64,000 nucleotides of DNA from Marinobacter maritimus (GTDB taxonomy: Bacteria; Pseudomonadota; Gammaproteobacteria; Pseudomonadales; Oleiphilaceae). Below are positions 9,649 through 18,493 of this stretch, piece after piece (the first letter of the stretch is position 1; the number at the start of each line of letters is the position of its first letter). A program made the translations under genes and the position numbers. The notes under the pieces are model-generated. The model ran no database searches and was not told where the DNA came from. It saw only the letters and a program-made list of their open reading frames with translations. The stretch is from contig NZ_VCGW01000002.1 of NCBI RefSeq assembly GCF_007671675.1, positions 868,001 through 932,000 on the forward strand, read 5' to 3'.

Positions 9649-10191
9649 ATGAAACCTGTTCGTTTAAAATTCCTGACAGCATTGCTGATGTTTGCGGTAT
9701 TCCTGGCCGGATGCTCCGGAGAAGCCGAAAAAGTTGCCGAAAAGCCCGCACCGGTGCATATCGAATCCGGCGATGAGTGCCACGTATGCGGCATGGCGAT
9801 AACCCGCTTCCCCGGGCCTAAAGGCGAAGTCATTACCGAGAAAGAGCAGACCGTCCACAAATTCTGCTCCACCCGGGATATGTTCGCCTGGGCACTGCAG
9901 CCAGAAAACGTCATGCGTAAGCACACTCTGTACGTTCACGACATGAGCCAGACCGAATGGGCCAGCCCGGATGATGCGGCTCTGATTGACGCCCGTGACG
10001 CGGTTTACGTGGCTGGCTCAGAGCGTAAAGGTGCTATGGGCCAGACACTGGCATCGTTCTCCACCCAATCGGCTGCCCATGATTTCATGATGGAGCATGG
10101 TGGCGAGGTTTTGCAGTATGACGCAATCACCCTGGAACATCTCAATACCGAGATGCCCGCTGGTGATATGCACGGTGGTATGCAGCACTAG
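9649..10191 (+). CDS. nosL: NosL, copper-binding lipoprotein
   Basis: A 180-residue lipoprotein that delivers Cu(I) for NosZ assembly. The lipobox LAGC puts the acylated cysteine at 22. The CHVCGM motif at 44-49 supplies the family's Cys and Met ligands, and the C-terminus is His/Met rich (GDMHGGMQH), suggesting extra copper binding. The ATG at 9649 follows CTGGAG; upstream in-frame codons lack a site and would bury the lipobox. It is the last gene of the nos cluster and its stop overlaps the end of the convergent TPP-enzyme gene by four bases. No nosX/apbE flavin transferase gene follows. Confidence 0.94.
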   Translation: MKPVRLKFLTALLMFAVFLAGCSGEAEKVAEKPAPVHIESGDECHVCGMAITRFPGPKGEVITEKEQTVHKFCSTRDMFAWALQPENVMRKHTLYVHDMSQTEWASPDDAALIDARDAVYVAGSERKGAMGQTLASFSTQSAAHDFMMEHGGEVLQYDAITLEHLNTEMPAGDMHGGMQH

Positions 10192-11918
10192 GGCCGGACT
10201 TTTCTCCAGAGAGCCCGCCCGACAATCCGCACCTTGTCCCGAGTCGCCATGCGGCCAAGGTTTGTTTTCACAACGCCTTTGGTGAAGCGTGTCGATTTGG
10301 AATAATCAATGCGCACGTCTACCAGCACGGGCCGGCCGGCCGCCGATTTCTGGAGAGCGATCTCTATGCTCTCAGAAATATTCGGGTTCCCGACAAGGGA
10401 AACGAACTCAACGCCACAGGCCTTGGCAAAAGCCTCATAGTCCACTGTGCCAAGCACAGTACAGGTTTTCTGGTTGTAGGGGATTTGCTGCGCCTGGGCA
10501 ATCTGTGAGAGCTCGCCGTCGTTGAATACGAAAATCATCACCCCGACTTGCAGGCGTGCAGCCGTTACCAGTTCCATACCGGTCATCAGCAATGCGCCGT
10601 CGCCTACAATGCCTACTACCTGACGCTTGGGGTTTGCCAGCTTGGCGCCGATAGCGCCGGGGACACAGTACCCCATGGCGTTGAAGTCACTGGGAGACAT
10701 GTAATTCCGGGCACCCAGTATGGGCATGAGCTCGGCCACCAAAAACGTATGGTTGCCATCGTCAGCGACAATAATCGCGTCGTCGTTCAGGCGCTCACGC
10801 AGGTGGCTGAAAAACAGTTCCGGGTTTACCCGATCGCCGCTGTCGTAGTCCCGCCATTCTTTTTTGTAGGCGGCTTTGTCATTGGCAATCTGCTCGCGAA
10901 TGCCGGTATTGGATGCAGAGGGTTTGAGCGCTTTTACCGCTTCCAGGAGCGCTGGCACGGTCACTCTCGCGTCCCCCTCAATGGTATGGCTGGCAGGGTA
11001 GTTGGCGCTGAACACCTCGGGATTAATGTCCAGGTGAATCAGACATTCCGGCGGGTTGATGCCATAGCTTCCTGTGGGGATTTCCGAGAATCGTGTTCCG
11101 ATCGCCAGCAGGCAATCTATCTGGGCAAAGGCATTGTTGGCTGCCGGCACGGCATAGTCACCCATGCCCATTCCTGTATGCAGCGGATGATTGCCCGGGA
11201 AGGCGCTAAGCCCTTGAAGGGTTGTTGACACAGGTGCATCCAGCAGCTCTGCCAGTTCAATCAGATCGGCCTGGGCATCAACTGAACCCCAGCCCGCAAA
11301 AATCCCCGGTTGGTTTGCCTGTACCAATGCCTCTGCGGCAGCGTCAATCAGTGACTGCTCGGGCTGCTTTGGCGCGCGCTGTGACTGGTAAAGAGGCATG
11401 TCGTCCACATCGCCCAGAAAGTTGCTGATGTTGACCGGGATTTCAATAAAGACCGGGCCCGGCTCGCCAGCCATTGCCAGGTCATAGGCTTCGTAAAGCG
11501 TCGGAATGATTTCCCGGTGGCTGGCAATGCGCCAGGTTTTCTTGGTGATCGGCTTGAGCACGGTGTGCTGATCCATCTCATGGAGTTGGTAGCGGTGCCC
11601 GGATTGCGAATGAATCCCGCCGGAAATAATCAGCATGGGTATGCCGTCGATTCCGGCTTCGCCGATGCCGCTGGCGGCATGAGTAACGCCCGCAGCCGGC
11701 ACAATCAGCAGGGTGCCCAGTTCCGCACCGGTGCGGCTTATTGCATCAGCCATGAATGCACCACCACACTCATGGGTAACAAGCGTCGGCTCGATGCTCT
11801 CAGAACGGTTCAGCTCATCATAGATTTCTGTGGTGTGCACACCTGGAATGCCAAACGTGTGGCGTATGCCGAGTTGCTCCAGTGCGTGACGAACGAGGGT
11901 AGCGCCGGTCTTCTTCAT
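10188..11918 (-). CDS. Thiamine-pyrophosphate enzyme of the acetolactate synthase family
   Basis: A 576-residue TPP-dependent enzyme with the three-domain layout of acetolactate synthase and related decarboxylases. The catalytic glutamate is E50 in THECGGAFMADA. A central domain follows, then a C-terminal PP domain with VGDGALLMTGMELVTAARL, the GDG...N motif for Mg-diphosphate, ending in FND. No regulatory small-subunit gene is adjacent, which argues against the biosynthetic AHAS. A flavin oxidoreductase gene lies upstream on the same strand. The substrate (2-oxo acid decarboxylation or carboligation) cannot be read from sequence. Confidence 0.85.
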   Translation of the reverse strand: MKKTGATLVRHALEQLGIRHTFGIPGVHTTEIYDELNRSESIEPTLVTHECGGAFMADAISRTGAELGTLLIVPAAGVTHAASGIGEAGIDGIPMLIISGGIHSQSGHRYQLHEMDQHTVLKPITKKTWRIASHREIIPTLYEAYDLAMAGEPGPVFIEIPVNISNFLGDVDDMPLYQSQRAPKQPEQSLIDAAAEALVQANQPGIFAGWGSVDAQADLIELAELLDAPVSTTLQGLSAFPGNHPLHTGMGMGDYAVPAANNAFAQIDCLLAIGTRFSEIPTGSYGINPPECLIHLDINPEVFSANYPASHTIEGDARVTVPALLEAVKALKPSASNTGIREQIANDKAAYKKEWRDYDSGDRVNPELFFSHLRERLNDDAIIVADDGNHTFLVAELMPILGARNYMSPSDFNAMGYCVPGAIGAKLANPKRQVVGIVGDGALLMTGMELVTAARLQVGVMIFVFNDGELSQIAQAQQIPYNQKTCTVLGTVDYEAFAKACGVEFVSLVGNPNISESIEIALQKSAAGRPVLVDVRIDYSKSTRFTKGVVKTNLGRMATRDKVRIVGRALWRKVRP

Positions 11919-11991
11919 GGATATATCCTGAAAATTATTATTGTGGTTGTGCGGTGATTATTGCAGGGCGGTGGTTCATTGCGCTGCAGCT

Positions 11992-13620
11992 TTAAAGCTT
12001 GCCGGCGATGCTTTGAGCGGCCCGCCGGCCATTGAGAATACAATTGGATAAAAATGTACCTTCCAGAGACCTTATTCCGGAGATGCCTCCACCACCAAAC
12101 CCGGTAGCCTCGCCCGCAGCGTAAAGCCCGGGAATGGACTCACCAGCCGCGTCGAGAACACGGGACTGGGTGTCTGTTTGCATGCCACCCATACTTTTTC
12201 TACTGATCAGTTGTTCACGAATGGCAATCAGTGGGCCTGCGGCCGGGTCGATTATGGGCTGCAGGTTGCAGGTTCGAAAACGGTCCGGCAGCCAGTTCCG
12301 TAGCTGAACGAGCCGTCGTATCTGGTCGTCATTTTGCAGCTTTTTACCCCGGGCTATGTTGCTGTCGTAGGCACGTATATCGCGAATCATATCTTTGGCG
12401 CGGACCTCGTTGTTGCCGGCGGCCTCATTCATCTTTGCCGCCAGCTCTTCGGGAGTATTTGCACTGACAACATCCGGGCATTGTTTTATTAGCCAATCCA
12501 TAAGTGCCGGGTCGCCACCGCGCAAGGTGTTCCAGACCACGCGAAGCAGTTTGCCATCACGGAAGTCCGGATTGGTATCGGTGCCGGACACAGCTAGCTC
12601 CCGCACAGCAATCCGGTAGTTCATAACCTGCCAGGAAATCTGTCCGGGCAGGTTTCCGATTTGTTTGCAGAGATCGTGTGTATCGAAGCCGGTAATCAAC
12701 GGCATGGGGCCAATTCGACGGCCATGTTGATCCAGCCACAGCGCCGAGCGAGGCGGTATCAGACTGAGGCCATGGTCAGAAAAGGCGGGCTCCGGGTGGC
12801 GAACGCCCGCAGCGTAATTCCACATCTGGTTGAGGTTGACGACCTGGCCGCCGGCTCTGGCAACTTCATCGTGCATAGCACCGTCGGCATCCGGGCTGGA
12901 ACCGCTGAGCAGGTTTGCAGGGGCCGGGCCGTAACAGGGATCCCAGTGTTGGCGTACTTTGTCCAGGTTACCGTTGATCCCTCCGGTACAGACCACCGTG
13001 TGAGTAGCGGAAACAGAAAAAGCCCGGCTGCCTGGTTCGTTGTCATTGCCCGTAATGACGCCCTCGCAACCGGTGATCTTTCCATCGCTCAGACACAGAG
13101 TGCTCACACGATGGCCGCTGAGAAAGGTGAGCTGTTCAAGGTTCGGGTGGGATTCCAATTGTTGTAATAGTGTTTGCACCACGCCTCGGCCACAGCCCCA
13201 GGCAATATGATATCGGGGCACACTGTTGCCGTTGCCGTAAAGGCCACGCTCAACCCACTGCACGGAAGGAAAAAAGCGGATGCCGCGCTGCTTCAGCCAG
13301 TCGTAGATCATTGGCCGGTTCTGTTCCGCATAGAGCTCAGCCCAGCGTTTGGGCCAATGGTCGTCGTCACTGAAGCAGGCCGCATTGTGCCAGTCAGTCA
13401 GCAGTAATTCCGGGGAGTCTTTTATCTTGTTGCGTGCTTGCTCAGCTGTGTTGCTCAGCAACATGCCGCCAAACGCTTCGTTAGCCTGGCCCCCGGGTTT
13501 GCCATCCGGCGCGCCATCCAGCAACACAACCGGCACGTTGAGGTCGAGCAACTCCAGTGCCGTTGCAATTCCGGCCAGGCCGGCACCAATCACGACGACT
13601 TCACTGTTGTAGGTATGCAT
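11992..13620 (-). CDS. FAD-dependent oxidoreductase (fumarate reductase/ketosteroid dehydrogenase-like)
   Basis: A 542-residue flavoprotein. The N-terminal dinucleotide fold reads VVVIGAGLAG (about 7-16), and the C-terminal FAD motif reads GLYAAGEATGFGGGGISGIRSLEG. The FAD_binding_2 architecture is shared by succinate/fumarate and 3-ketosteroid dehydrogenases; from memory it is closest to the COG3573 'predicted oxidoreductase' group. It has no signal peptide, so it is cytosolic. It lies 73 bp upstream of the TPP-enzyme gene on the same strand, and the two may be cotranscribed. The substrate is unknown. Confidence 0.83.
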   Translation of the reverse strand: MHTYNSEVVVIGAGLAGIATALELLDLNVPVVLLDGAPDGKPGGQANEAFGGMLLSNTAEQARNKIKDSPELLLTDWHNAACFSDDDHWPKRWAELYAEQNRPMIYDWLKQRGIRFFPSVQWVERGLYGNGNSVPRYHIAWGCGRGVVQTLLQQLESHPNLEQLTFLSGHRVSTLCLSDGKITGCEGVITGNDNEPGSRAFSVSATHTVVCTGGINGNLDKVRQHWDPCYGPAPANLLSGSSPDADGAMHDEVARAGGQVVNLNQMWNYAAGVRHPEPAFSDHGLSLIPPRSALWLDQHGRRIGPMPLITGFDTHDLCKQIGNLPGQISWQVMNYRIAVRELAVSGTDTNPDFRDGKLLRVVWNTLRGGDPALMDWLIKQCPDVVSANTPEELAAKMNEAAGNNEVRAKDMIRDIRAYDSNIARGKKLQNDDQIRRLVQLRNWLPDRFRTCNLQPIIDPAAGPLIAIREQLISRKSMGGMQTDTQSRVLDAAGESIPGLYAAGEATGFGGGGISGIRSLEGTFLSNCILNGRRAAQSIAGKL

Positions 13621-13729
13621 GGCTCGTTATCAGCTCATTCTTATTGTTAGTTGATCCAAGAGCTTAATGCTTAACGATAAATCAAACCAGTGCCATGAGG
13701 GGTGTCAAAGGTTGGAGAATTGCCGGGGG

Positions 13730-14722
13730 TTAGCCCCCGGTCATATTCATGAAGCGAAGAATCTGAACATCGCCATTGGTGGAGAAGTGATGGCGCTCAG
13801 GCTTCAGGTCCATGGAGTCAATAATGGTTTGCCGGAGTTTGTCATCGTTTACCGGGTAGCCGCGCAGAACCCGCCGAAGATCGACAGAGTGCTCGTTCCC
13901 AAGGCAAAGCAACAGTCTGCCTTCAACCGTTACGCGCACCCGGTTGCAGGTGGCGCAAAAATTGTGGGAGTGGGGCGAAATAAAGCCCACCTTGATAGGG
14001 CTGTCAGACATCCGGTAGTAACGGGCCGGGCCGCCGGAGTCTTCCGGTGTCGGGATCAGCTCATGGTGCTGGCGGACGATGTCACGCACTTCATCACTGG
14101 TGCACAGCGCCTGCCCGCGATCGTGCGCGGAAATGGTACCCAGAGGCATTTCTTCAATAAAGGTAATGTCGACGTTTTTCTTCCGTGCAAACTCGATCAG
14201 ATCCGGAACTTCGTGATCATTCCCGCCTTTCATCACCACGGTGTTCAGTTTAATGCCGTCAAACCCGGCTTCACGGGCAGCATCTAGGCCTTCCAGCACC
14301 CGCGACAGTTTTCCGGTACGGGTGATGCTCGCGAACTTGATTGGGTCCAGTGAGTCGAGGCTGATATTCAGGCGTTTCAGGCCAGCTTTGCGCAGTGGCT
14401 CTGCCATGGTGGGCAACTGGCTACCATTGGTGGTCATGGCGAAATCACGCAAGCCGTAGGTTCCGATTTCCCGGACAAGCTCAATAATGTCTTTGCGCAC
14501 CAGCGGCTCACCACCGGTAAGACGAATTTTTTCGGTACCCAGAGACACAAAGGTTTTGGCTAGCCGGGCGATTTCTTCAAGCGTGAGGACCTGTTGCCGG
14601 GGCAGGAACGTCATTTCTTCCGCCATGCAGTATACGCAGCGAAAATCGCAGCGATCGGTAACGGACAGGCGCACGTAATTGACGGTCCGACCAAAGCGGT
14701 CTGTCAGCTTGCTCTGTGACAT
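13730..14722 (-). CDS. moaA: GTP 3',8-cyclase MoaA (molybdenum cofactor biosynthesis)
   Basis: A radical SAM enzyme for the first step of molybdopterin synthesis, 330 residues. The N-terminal SAM cluster is C25-x3-C29-x2-C32 (CDFRCVYC). The C-terminal cluster lies in [18 protein letters not shown]. The chain ends in Gly-Gly, the tail needed for cyclase activity. The start at 14722 (MSQSKL) is preferred over codons further out because AGGAA precedes it at the right distance. A GC-rich hairpin (13723-13740) overlaps the stop. Mo cofactor would serve nitrate reductase, in keeping with the denitrification genes nearby. Confidence 0.95.
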   Translation of the reverse strand: MSQSKLTDRFGRTVNYVRLSVTDRCDFRCVYCMAEEMTFLPRQQVLTLEEIARLAKTFVSLGTEKIRLTGGEPLVRKDIIELVREIGTYGLRDFAMTTNGSQLPTMAEPLRKAGLKRLNISLDSLDPIKFASITRTGKLSRVLEGLDAAREAGFDGIKLNTVVMKGGNDHEVPDLIEFARKKNVDITFIEEMPLGTISAHDRGQALCTSDEVRDIVRQHHELIPTPEDSGGPARYYRMSDSPIKVGFISPHSHNFCATCNRVRVTVEGRLLLCLGNEHSVDLRRVLRGYPVNDDKLRQTIIDSMDLKPERHHFSTNGDVQILRFMNMTGG

Positions 14723-14886
14723 CGGTTTCTTTCCTGTAACTGCTGAAAGCGCGTTTACGGATTGATAATGAAACGAGTATCGCAGAATCAACTGGTGAAT
14801 CCGATACCCCTCGCGGGGTAAGTCTCGCGATTCTCTTTGGCGGTCGCCGTTTTTGTCAGGGGCTCGTAAAACTTTGCAGAGAGTGG

Positions 14887-14915
14887 TTGATTTTTGATCT
14901 AAACATAGCTATAAA
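14887..14915 (+). promoter_or_regulatory. Sigma-70-like promoter with an overlapping NsrR-like site
   Basis: TTGATT (14887-14892) and TATAAA (14910-14915) are separated by 17 bp, a near-ideal sigma-70 promoter for the small gene starting at 14971. An A+T-rich imperfect palindrome (about 14901-14925, ending in ATATATCTTA) overlaps the -10 element and resembles a degenerate NsrR operator. An NsrR-like gene lies two genes downstream. The promoter is moderately sure; the operator is a guess. Confidence 0.5.
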
Positions 14916-14970
14916 ATATATCTTATCGGGCGAAAGAATAAATCCTACGATCGTTGTACTGGAGGATAAG

Positions 14971-15186
14971 ATGGAAAAACTGCTGTTTCGTGCAAATAGT
15001 GCGATAGTTTGGTCGCTACTTGGACTGATTGCCACGATTTTGATGGCGTACCCCCTTGCCGGGCGCTTTCCGATGATGATTCAGGTGCTGGCTCATATTG
15101 GCACGCTGTTATTTGCGGTAGGTATCAAGATTTCCTACGTCGCCAGGCTCGTGTTTTTAAGTCGCCTTGGAAGACCTGTTCACTGA
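14971..15186 (+). CDS. Small membrane protein of unknown function (71 aa)
   Basis: A 71-residue protein with two predicted membrane helices (about 10-30 and 38-60) and a short basic C-terminus. The ATG at 14971 follows a strong GGAGG site. It is first in a run of three genes ending with an NsrR-like regulator, behind a clear promoter. I do not recognise the family. Its place beside an NO-responsive-type regulator, moaA and the nos cluster suggests a role in, or response to, nitrogen-oxide metabolism, but that rests on context alone. Confidence 0.75.
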   Translation: MEKLLFRANSAIVWSLLGLIATILMAYPLAGRFPMMIQVLAHIGTLLFAVGIKISYVARLVFLSRLGRPVH

Positions 15187-15197
15187 TTAGCGGTAGA

Positions 15198-15602
15198 ATG
15201 AATGCTGGATTGAACAGCGCTGAGGTACAGGCTATGGCCGCGCAACCCGGTAAAACCGGTTTTAGAATTCTTGCGTATATATCCATAGGGCTCGCTGCTA
15301 TCGGTGTGGTGCTGCCTTTGTTGCCAACGACGCCATTTGTTCTGCTTGCCGCGTTTTTTGCCAGCAAAGGTTCCCCTGCATTTGCGCGCTGGCTTGAGGG
15401 GCATCCTTCGTTCGGGCCAGCCATCAGAGACTGGCGTCGTAATCGGGTTATCCCGTTAACGGCGAAGGTGCTGGCATGCAGCATGATGATCCTGAGTTGG
15501 GGCCTTCTTTTATTTTTGGGCGCCGCAGGAATGGTACTGGCTGTTTCGGGCACTTTTATGGTTTGCGTCGCAAGTTATATCGTTACCCGTCCATCGTACT
15601 GA
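15198..15602 (+). CDS. YbaN-family (DUF454) inner-membrane protein
   Basis: A 134-residue membrane protein matching YbaN/DUF454. It has a first helix with the family signature GVVLPLLPTTPFVLLAAFFASKGSP in two halves (LPLLPTTPF at about 46-54), a conserved polar stretch ending WRRNRVIP, and two more helices at the C-terminus. A second in-frame ATG at 15234 has a better ribosome site (GAGG at 8 nt) and may be the real start; the core is the same either way. It starts 12 bp after the previous gene. Function unknown across the family. Confidence 0.85.
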   Translation: MNAGLNSAEVQAMAAQPGKTGFRILAYISIGLAAIGVVLPLLPTTPFVLLAAFFASKGSPAFARWLEGHPSFGPAIRDWRRNRVIPLTAKVLACSMMILSWGLLLFLGAAGMVLAVSGTFMVCVASYIVTRPSY

Positions 15603-15631
15603 CCGCCATGATTGAACAACCGGAGTGTTAA

Positions 15632-16069
15632 ATGCACATTACCCGCTACACTGATTACTCGCTGCGTGTACTGATCTATCTGGCGCAGCAGGGTGATCGG
15701 TTAACGACGATTCAAGAGATCGCCGACAGCTATGACATTTCCAAAAACCACCTGATGAAGGTGGTGCACCAGCTCAACAAGAAGGGCTATATCGAAACAG
15801 TCCGCGGAAAAAAAGGCGGAATGCGTCTACACATGGAGCCCGAAAGTATCAATGTGGGTATCCTGGTGCGCGAAACAGAGCATGACCTCAGTATCGTAGA
15901 ATGTTACTCCGACAAAAACGCCTGCAAAATCACTCCGGTTTGTGGGCTCAAGCCCATGTTCGGTGAAGCCTTGCACGCGTTTCTTGCGGTGCTCGACAAG
16001 TACACCCTGAAAGATGTCATGAAGGATCAGTACAAGCCGCAGTTATTAAGACTGCTTCAGATCGCCTGA
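15632..16069 (+). CDS. nsrR: Rrf2-family regulator, NsrR-like
   Basis: A 145-residue Rrf2-family repressor with an N-terminal winged helix (MHITRYTDYSLRVLIYLA opening; QEIADSYDISKNHLMKVVHQL as recognition region) and three cysteines, C91, C98 and C104, in the spacing of NsrR (C-x6-C-x5-C). These ligate the [4Fe-4S] or [2Fe-2S] cluster that reacts with NO. IscR has a different spacing, which supports NsrR. NsrR represses NO-detoxification genes and usually itself. It follows a DUF454 gene in the same direction and lies between moaA and lipid genes. Confidence 0.85.
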   Translation: MHITRYTDYSLRVLIYLAQQGDRLTTIQEIADSYDISKNHLMKVVHQLNKKGYIETVRGKKGGMRLHMEPESINVGILVRETEHDLSIVECYSDKNACKITPVCGLKPMFGEALHAFLAVLDKYTLKDVMKDQYKPQLLRLLQIA

Positions 16070-16092
16070 TTGCCTTCATGTTCCTGCCTGGC

Positions 16093-17172
16093 TCAGGCCG
16101 GTTGACTCGTAAGTTTCATGCGCAGCCGGTCGGGCAATGAATAGGTCAGTATTCTTTTCACCACACTCGCGTACTGATGCTTGAAGCTGCCGGTGTTGTA
16201 GCCTATGCCGTGCTTGCGACATACTGCCTGAACTTTTTCGGAAATCTCCGGGTAACGGTGTGCGGGCAGGTCCGGGAAAACATGGTGTTCGATCTGATAA
16301 CTCAGATGCCCGCTGAGCAGGTGGACCCATTTGCTGCCGGTGAAGTTTGAAGAGCCGGTTAGCTGGCGCAAATACCAGTGGCCTTTGCTTTCATTCTCGC
16401 AGTCTTTTGCCTCGAACGTTTCTGCATCCTGAGTGAAGTGGCCGCAGAAAATTACCGTGGATGACCAAAGGTTGCGCATCAGGTTGGCGCTGAGATTCCC
16501 TGCCAGCACGATGGGTGCCACCGGCAGGGTGACAAGCGGGAAGAATACATAGTCTTTGAACGCCTGGCGCCCACCTTTGCGCACGAAATCCCTCAGAAAC
16601 GGGAGTTTGTCACGCAGGCGGATTTCCCTGCTGCGTATCCGCTCGAACTCCAGCTCATGCAAGCTCACACCCCACTGGAAAAACACGCTCAGCAGGATGT
16701 AGTTGAAAAACTGCAGAATGTGGGCCGGGTGCCATTTTTCGTCATCACTCAGGCGCAACAGAGCGTAGCCGTAGTCCCGATCTTTGCCGATGATGTTGGT
16801 GTAGGTGTGGTGTTCGTAATTGTGCGTGCGGCGCCAGGAATCAGACGAACACGCGGTGTCCCATTCGTAGGTCTGTGAGTGCAGGCTGGGGTCGTTCATC
16901 CAGTCATATTGGCCATGCATCACGTTATGGCCAATTTCCATGTTCTCTATGATCTTTGACAGGCCCAGCGAGAAAGTTGCTGCTACAAAAACCGGAGGGA
17001 TAAAACCGAACGGCATCATGACCCGACCTCCCACTTCAAGTGCGCGGTGCAACCGGATTACCCTGCGTATGTAATTGGCGTCCCGCTCTCCCAGATCTGC
17101 AAGAACGTCATCGCGAATGGTGTTGAGATCTTGCGCCAGTTCCTGGAGCTGGTCTTCGGTCAGCTGTTTCAT
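16093..17172 (-). CDS. Membrane fatty-acid (acyl-CoA) desaturase, DesB-like
   Basis: A membrane di-iron desaturase of 359 residues. The three histidine boxes are visible: HNVMH (82-86), HNYEHH (117-122) and QIEHH (293-297), the last being typical of delta-9/delta-6-type bacterial desaturases. Hydrophobic pairs around 55-75 and 150-240 anchor it. It lies 10 bp downstream of a ferredoxin-reductase gene that would supply electrons, and divergent from a TetR regulator. This matches the desB-PA4889-desT locus of Pseudomonas aeruginosa, where DesB desaturates acyl-CoA from exogenous fatty acids. Assignment is by motifs and context. Confidence 0.9.
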   Translation of the reverse strand: MKQLTEDQLQELAQDLNTIRDDVLADLGERDANYIRRVIRLHRALEVGGRVMMPFGFIPPVFVAATFSLGLSKIIENMEIGHNVMHGQYDWMNDPSLHSQTYEWDTACSSDSWRRTHNYEHHTYTNIIGKDRDYGYALLRLSDDEKWHPAHILQFFNYILLSVFFQWGVSLHELEFERIRSREIRLRDKLPFLRDFVRKGGRQAFKDYVFFPLVTLPVAPIVLAGNLSANLMRNLWSSTVIFCGHFTQDAETFEAKDCENESKGHWYLRQLTGSSNFTGSKWVHLLSGHLSYQIEHHVFPDLPAHRYPEISEKVQAVCRKHGIGYNTGSFKHQYASVVKRILTYSLPDRLRMKLTSQPA

Positions 17173-17182
17173 GCTTTGCTCC

Positions 17183-18298
17183 TTAAACGTCGATGGTTAC
17201 AGGGCCATGGGGAATGGATATACAAAGCTGAACGCTTTCTTCCCCTGGCCCGGAGGTTTGGCCGGTGAGCCGGTTGATCACTGTGCCGCTTGTCTTGCGG
17301 CAGCTGCATTGATGGCAAATGCCCATGCGGCAGCCGTGTCGTGGCCTAAGGCCCGACGCCTCAGCTATTTCCAGTAAGCTGGCATCGCCCTCGGAGCTGG
17401 CTTGCAGATTGCTCTTTTCAAATTGCACTTTGCCGCCCAGAGCCTGGTTTTCCAGATCGGCGCTCAGCGCCGGAGCTGCCGTAGAAAAAAAGGTGCTGTG
17501 GATATCCTGTTCACGAACCCCCTGCTTGCGTAACAGCTCGTTGGCCAGATCCATTAGCCCCATTGGACCGCACAGGAAGATCTGCCTGGCTTTAAGCCCG
17601 GGTACGGCTTCAAGATCCTGGCTTTTCAAATAGCGGGGTTTGTCGCTTTCATCGGTAGCGATGATGCTCAGAGTCAGAGCGCCGTAGCGGCTTTCAAGGG
17701 CCTTTAGTTGCTCGGCCGCTATGATGTCTTTATGAGTGCGCACGAAATAGAGCAGGGTGACTGGGGCCCGGAAGTCCTGGGCGACCATGGTTTCCAAATG
17801 GCTCAAAACGGGCGTAATCCCGCTGCCGCCTGCAATAAAGAGCACAGGGTGTGGCGGCTGCGGCAGCAAAAAATCACCGAATGCTTCTCCCAGACCAATG
17901 ACCGTGCCACAACCCAATTTATCGTGCAGCCAGTTTGTTACGAGGCCGCCCGGCAGTCGCTTGATGGTCAGCGTGACCAGCCCCTGTTGAGCCCAGAGTT
18001 CGGGCGAGCTTGACAGGCTGAAGGTGCGTGAGCGCAGAACCCCGTTTACTTCAACGCTGATGTTTATGTGCTGCCCCGCTTGAAATCCCGCCCATCGTGC
18101 AACAGGTTTCAGAACAAATGTTCGCGTATCAGGGGTTTCCTGAATCACTTGTTCGATGCGCGCGGGCGTGTGGCCCTGCACCAACATGGGGCTTATTTGT
18201 TCCAGAAGCGGATCGAAGAACGCAGCAGGATCATTCCGGTTGAAAAGCTGCTTTCCAAGCCAGTGCAACGCTTTTGTCTGAGTGTTTTTTGCCAGCAT
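17183..18298 (-). CDS. Ferredoxin-NADP reductase-like protein with C-terminal [2Fe-2S] domain
   Basis: A 371-residue electron-transfer protein. The FAD-binding beta-barrel includes RTFSLSSSP, the NAD(P)H domain includes LFIAGGSGITPVLSHL and IFLCGPMGLMD, and a plant-type ferredoxin domain at the C-terminus has cysteines C323, C328, C331 and C359 (CRMGICHQC, then LCIS). It precedes the desaturase gene by 10 bp on the same strand and is presumably its reductase. The promoter region carries palindromic operator-like repeats shared with the divergent TetR gene. Confidence 0.9.
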   Translation of the reverse strand: MLAKNTQTKALHWLGKQLFNRNDPAAFFDPLLEQISPMLVQGHTPARIEQVIQETPDTRTFVLKPVARWAGFQAGQHINISVEVNGVLRSRTFSLSSSPELWAQQGLVTLTIKRLPGGLVTNWLHDKLGCGTVIGLGEAFGDFLLPQPPHPVLFIAGGSGITPVLSHLETMVAQDFRAPVTLLYFVRTHKDIIAAEQLKALESRYGALTLSIIATDESDKPRYLKSQDLEAVPGLKARQIFLCGPMGLMDLANELLRKQGVREQDIHSTFFSTAAPALSADLENQALGGKVQFEKSNLQASSEGDASLLEIAEASGLRPRHGCRMGICHQCSCRKTSGTVINRLTGQTSGPGEESVQLCISIPHGPVTIDV

Positions 18299-18328
18299 GA
18301 TGTTTTCCCCTTATGCGGCCTGATCAAA

Positions 18329-18346
18329 TGTGTACACTTGTGCACA
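18329..18346. promoter_or_regulatory. Operator-like palindrome 1 (DesT/FabR type)
   Basis: TGTGTACACTTGTGCACA, an imperfect palindrome 31 bp upstream of the ferredoxin-reductase start. Its left 14-mer (ATGTGTACACTTGT, 18328-18341) recurs exactly at 18443-18456. The GTACA core resembles FabR/DesT sites as I remember them. It is a likely binding site for the adjacent TetR protein. Confidence 0.6.
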
Positions 18347-18349
18347 TAT

Positions 18350-18367
18350 TGTGTACGACTGTACACA
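18350..18367. promoter_or_regulatory. Operator-like palindrome 2, perfect (DesT/FabR type)
   Basis: TGTGTACGACTGTACACA has perfect 7-bp arms around a 4-nt spacer. It is separated from palindrome 1 by 3 bp, so two dimers could sit side by side across the reductase-desaturase promoter. Confidence 0.65.
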
Positions 18368-18443
18368 TGGGCATTTCCAGGCACAATGGGGATGGTTTTT
18401 TTGGCATTAAATGACAAGCATCCGATACTATAAACCTTTCGGA

Positions 18444-18457
18444 TGTGTACACTTGTA
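18444..18457. promoter_or_regulatory. Operator-like half repeat 3, near the TetR gene start
   Basis: TGTGTACACTTGTA repeats the left part of palindrome 1. It lies about 37 bp before the TetR start codon, placed for autoregulation. Confidence 0.5.
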
Positions 18458-18493
18458 GTCCTGTTTAAATGATTAATGCGGTATGGGCAGGCG

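Noticed and set aside
13723..13740. Rho-independent terminator of moaA
   Set aside because: A 7-bp GC hairpin overlaps the stop codon, but no T run follows on the minus strand.
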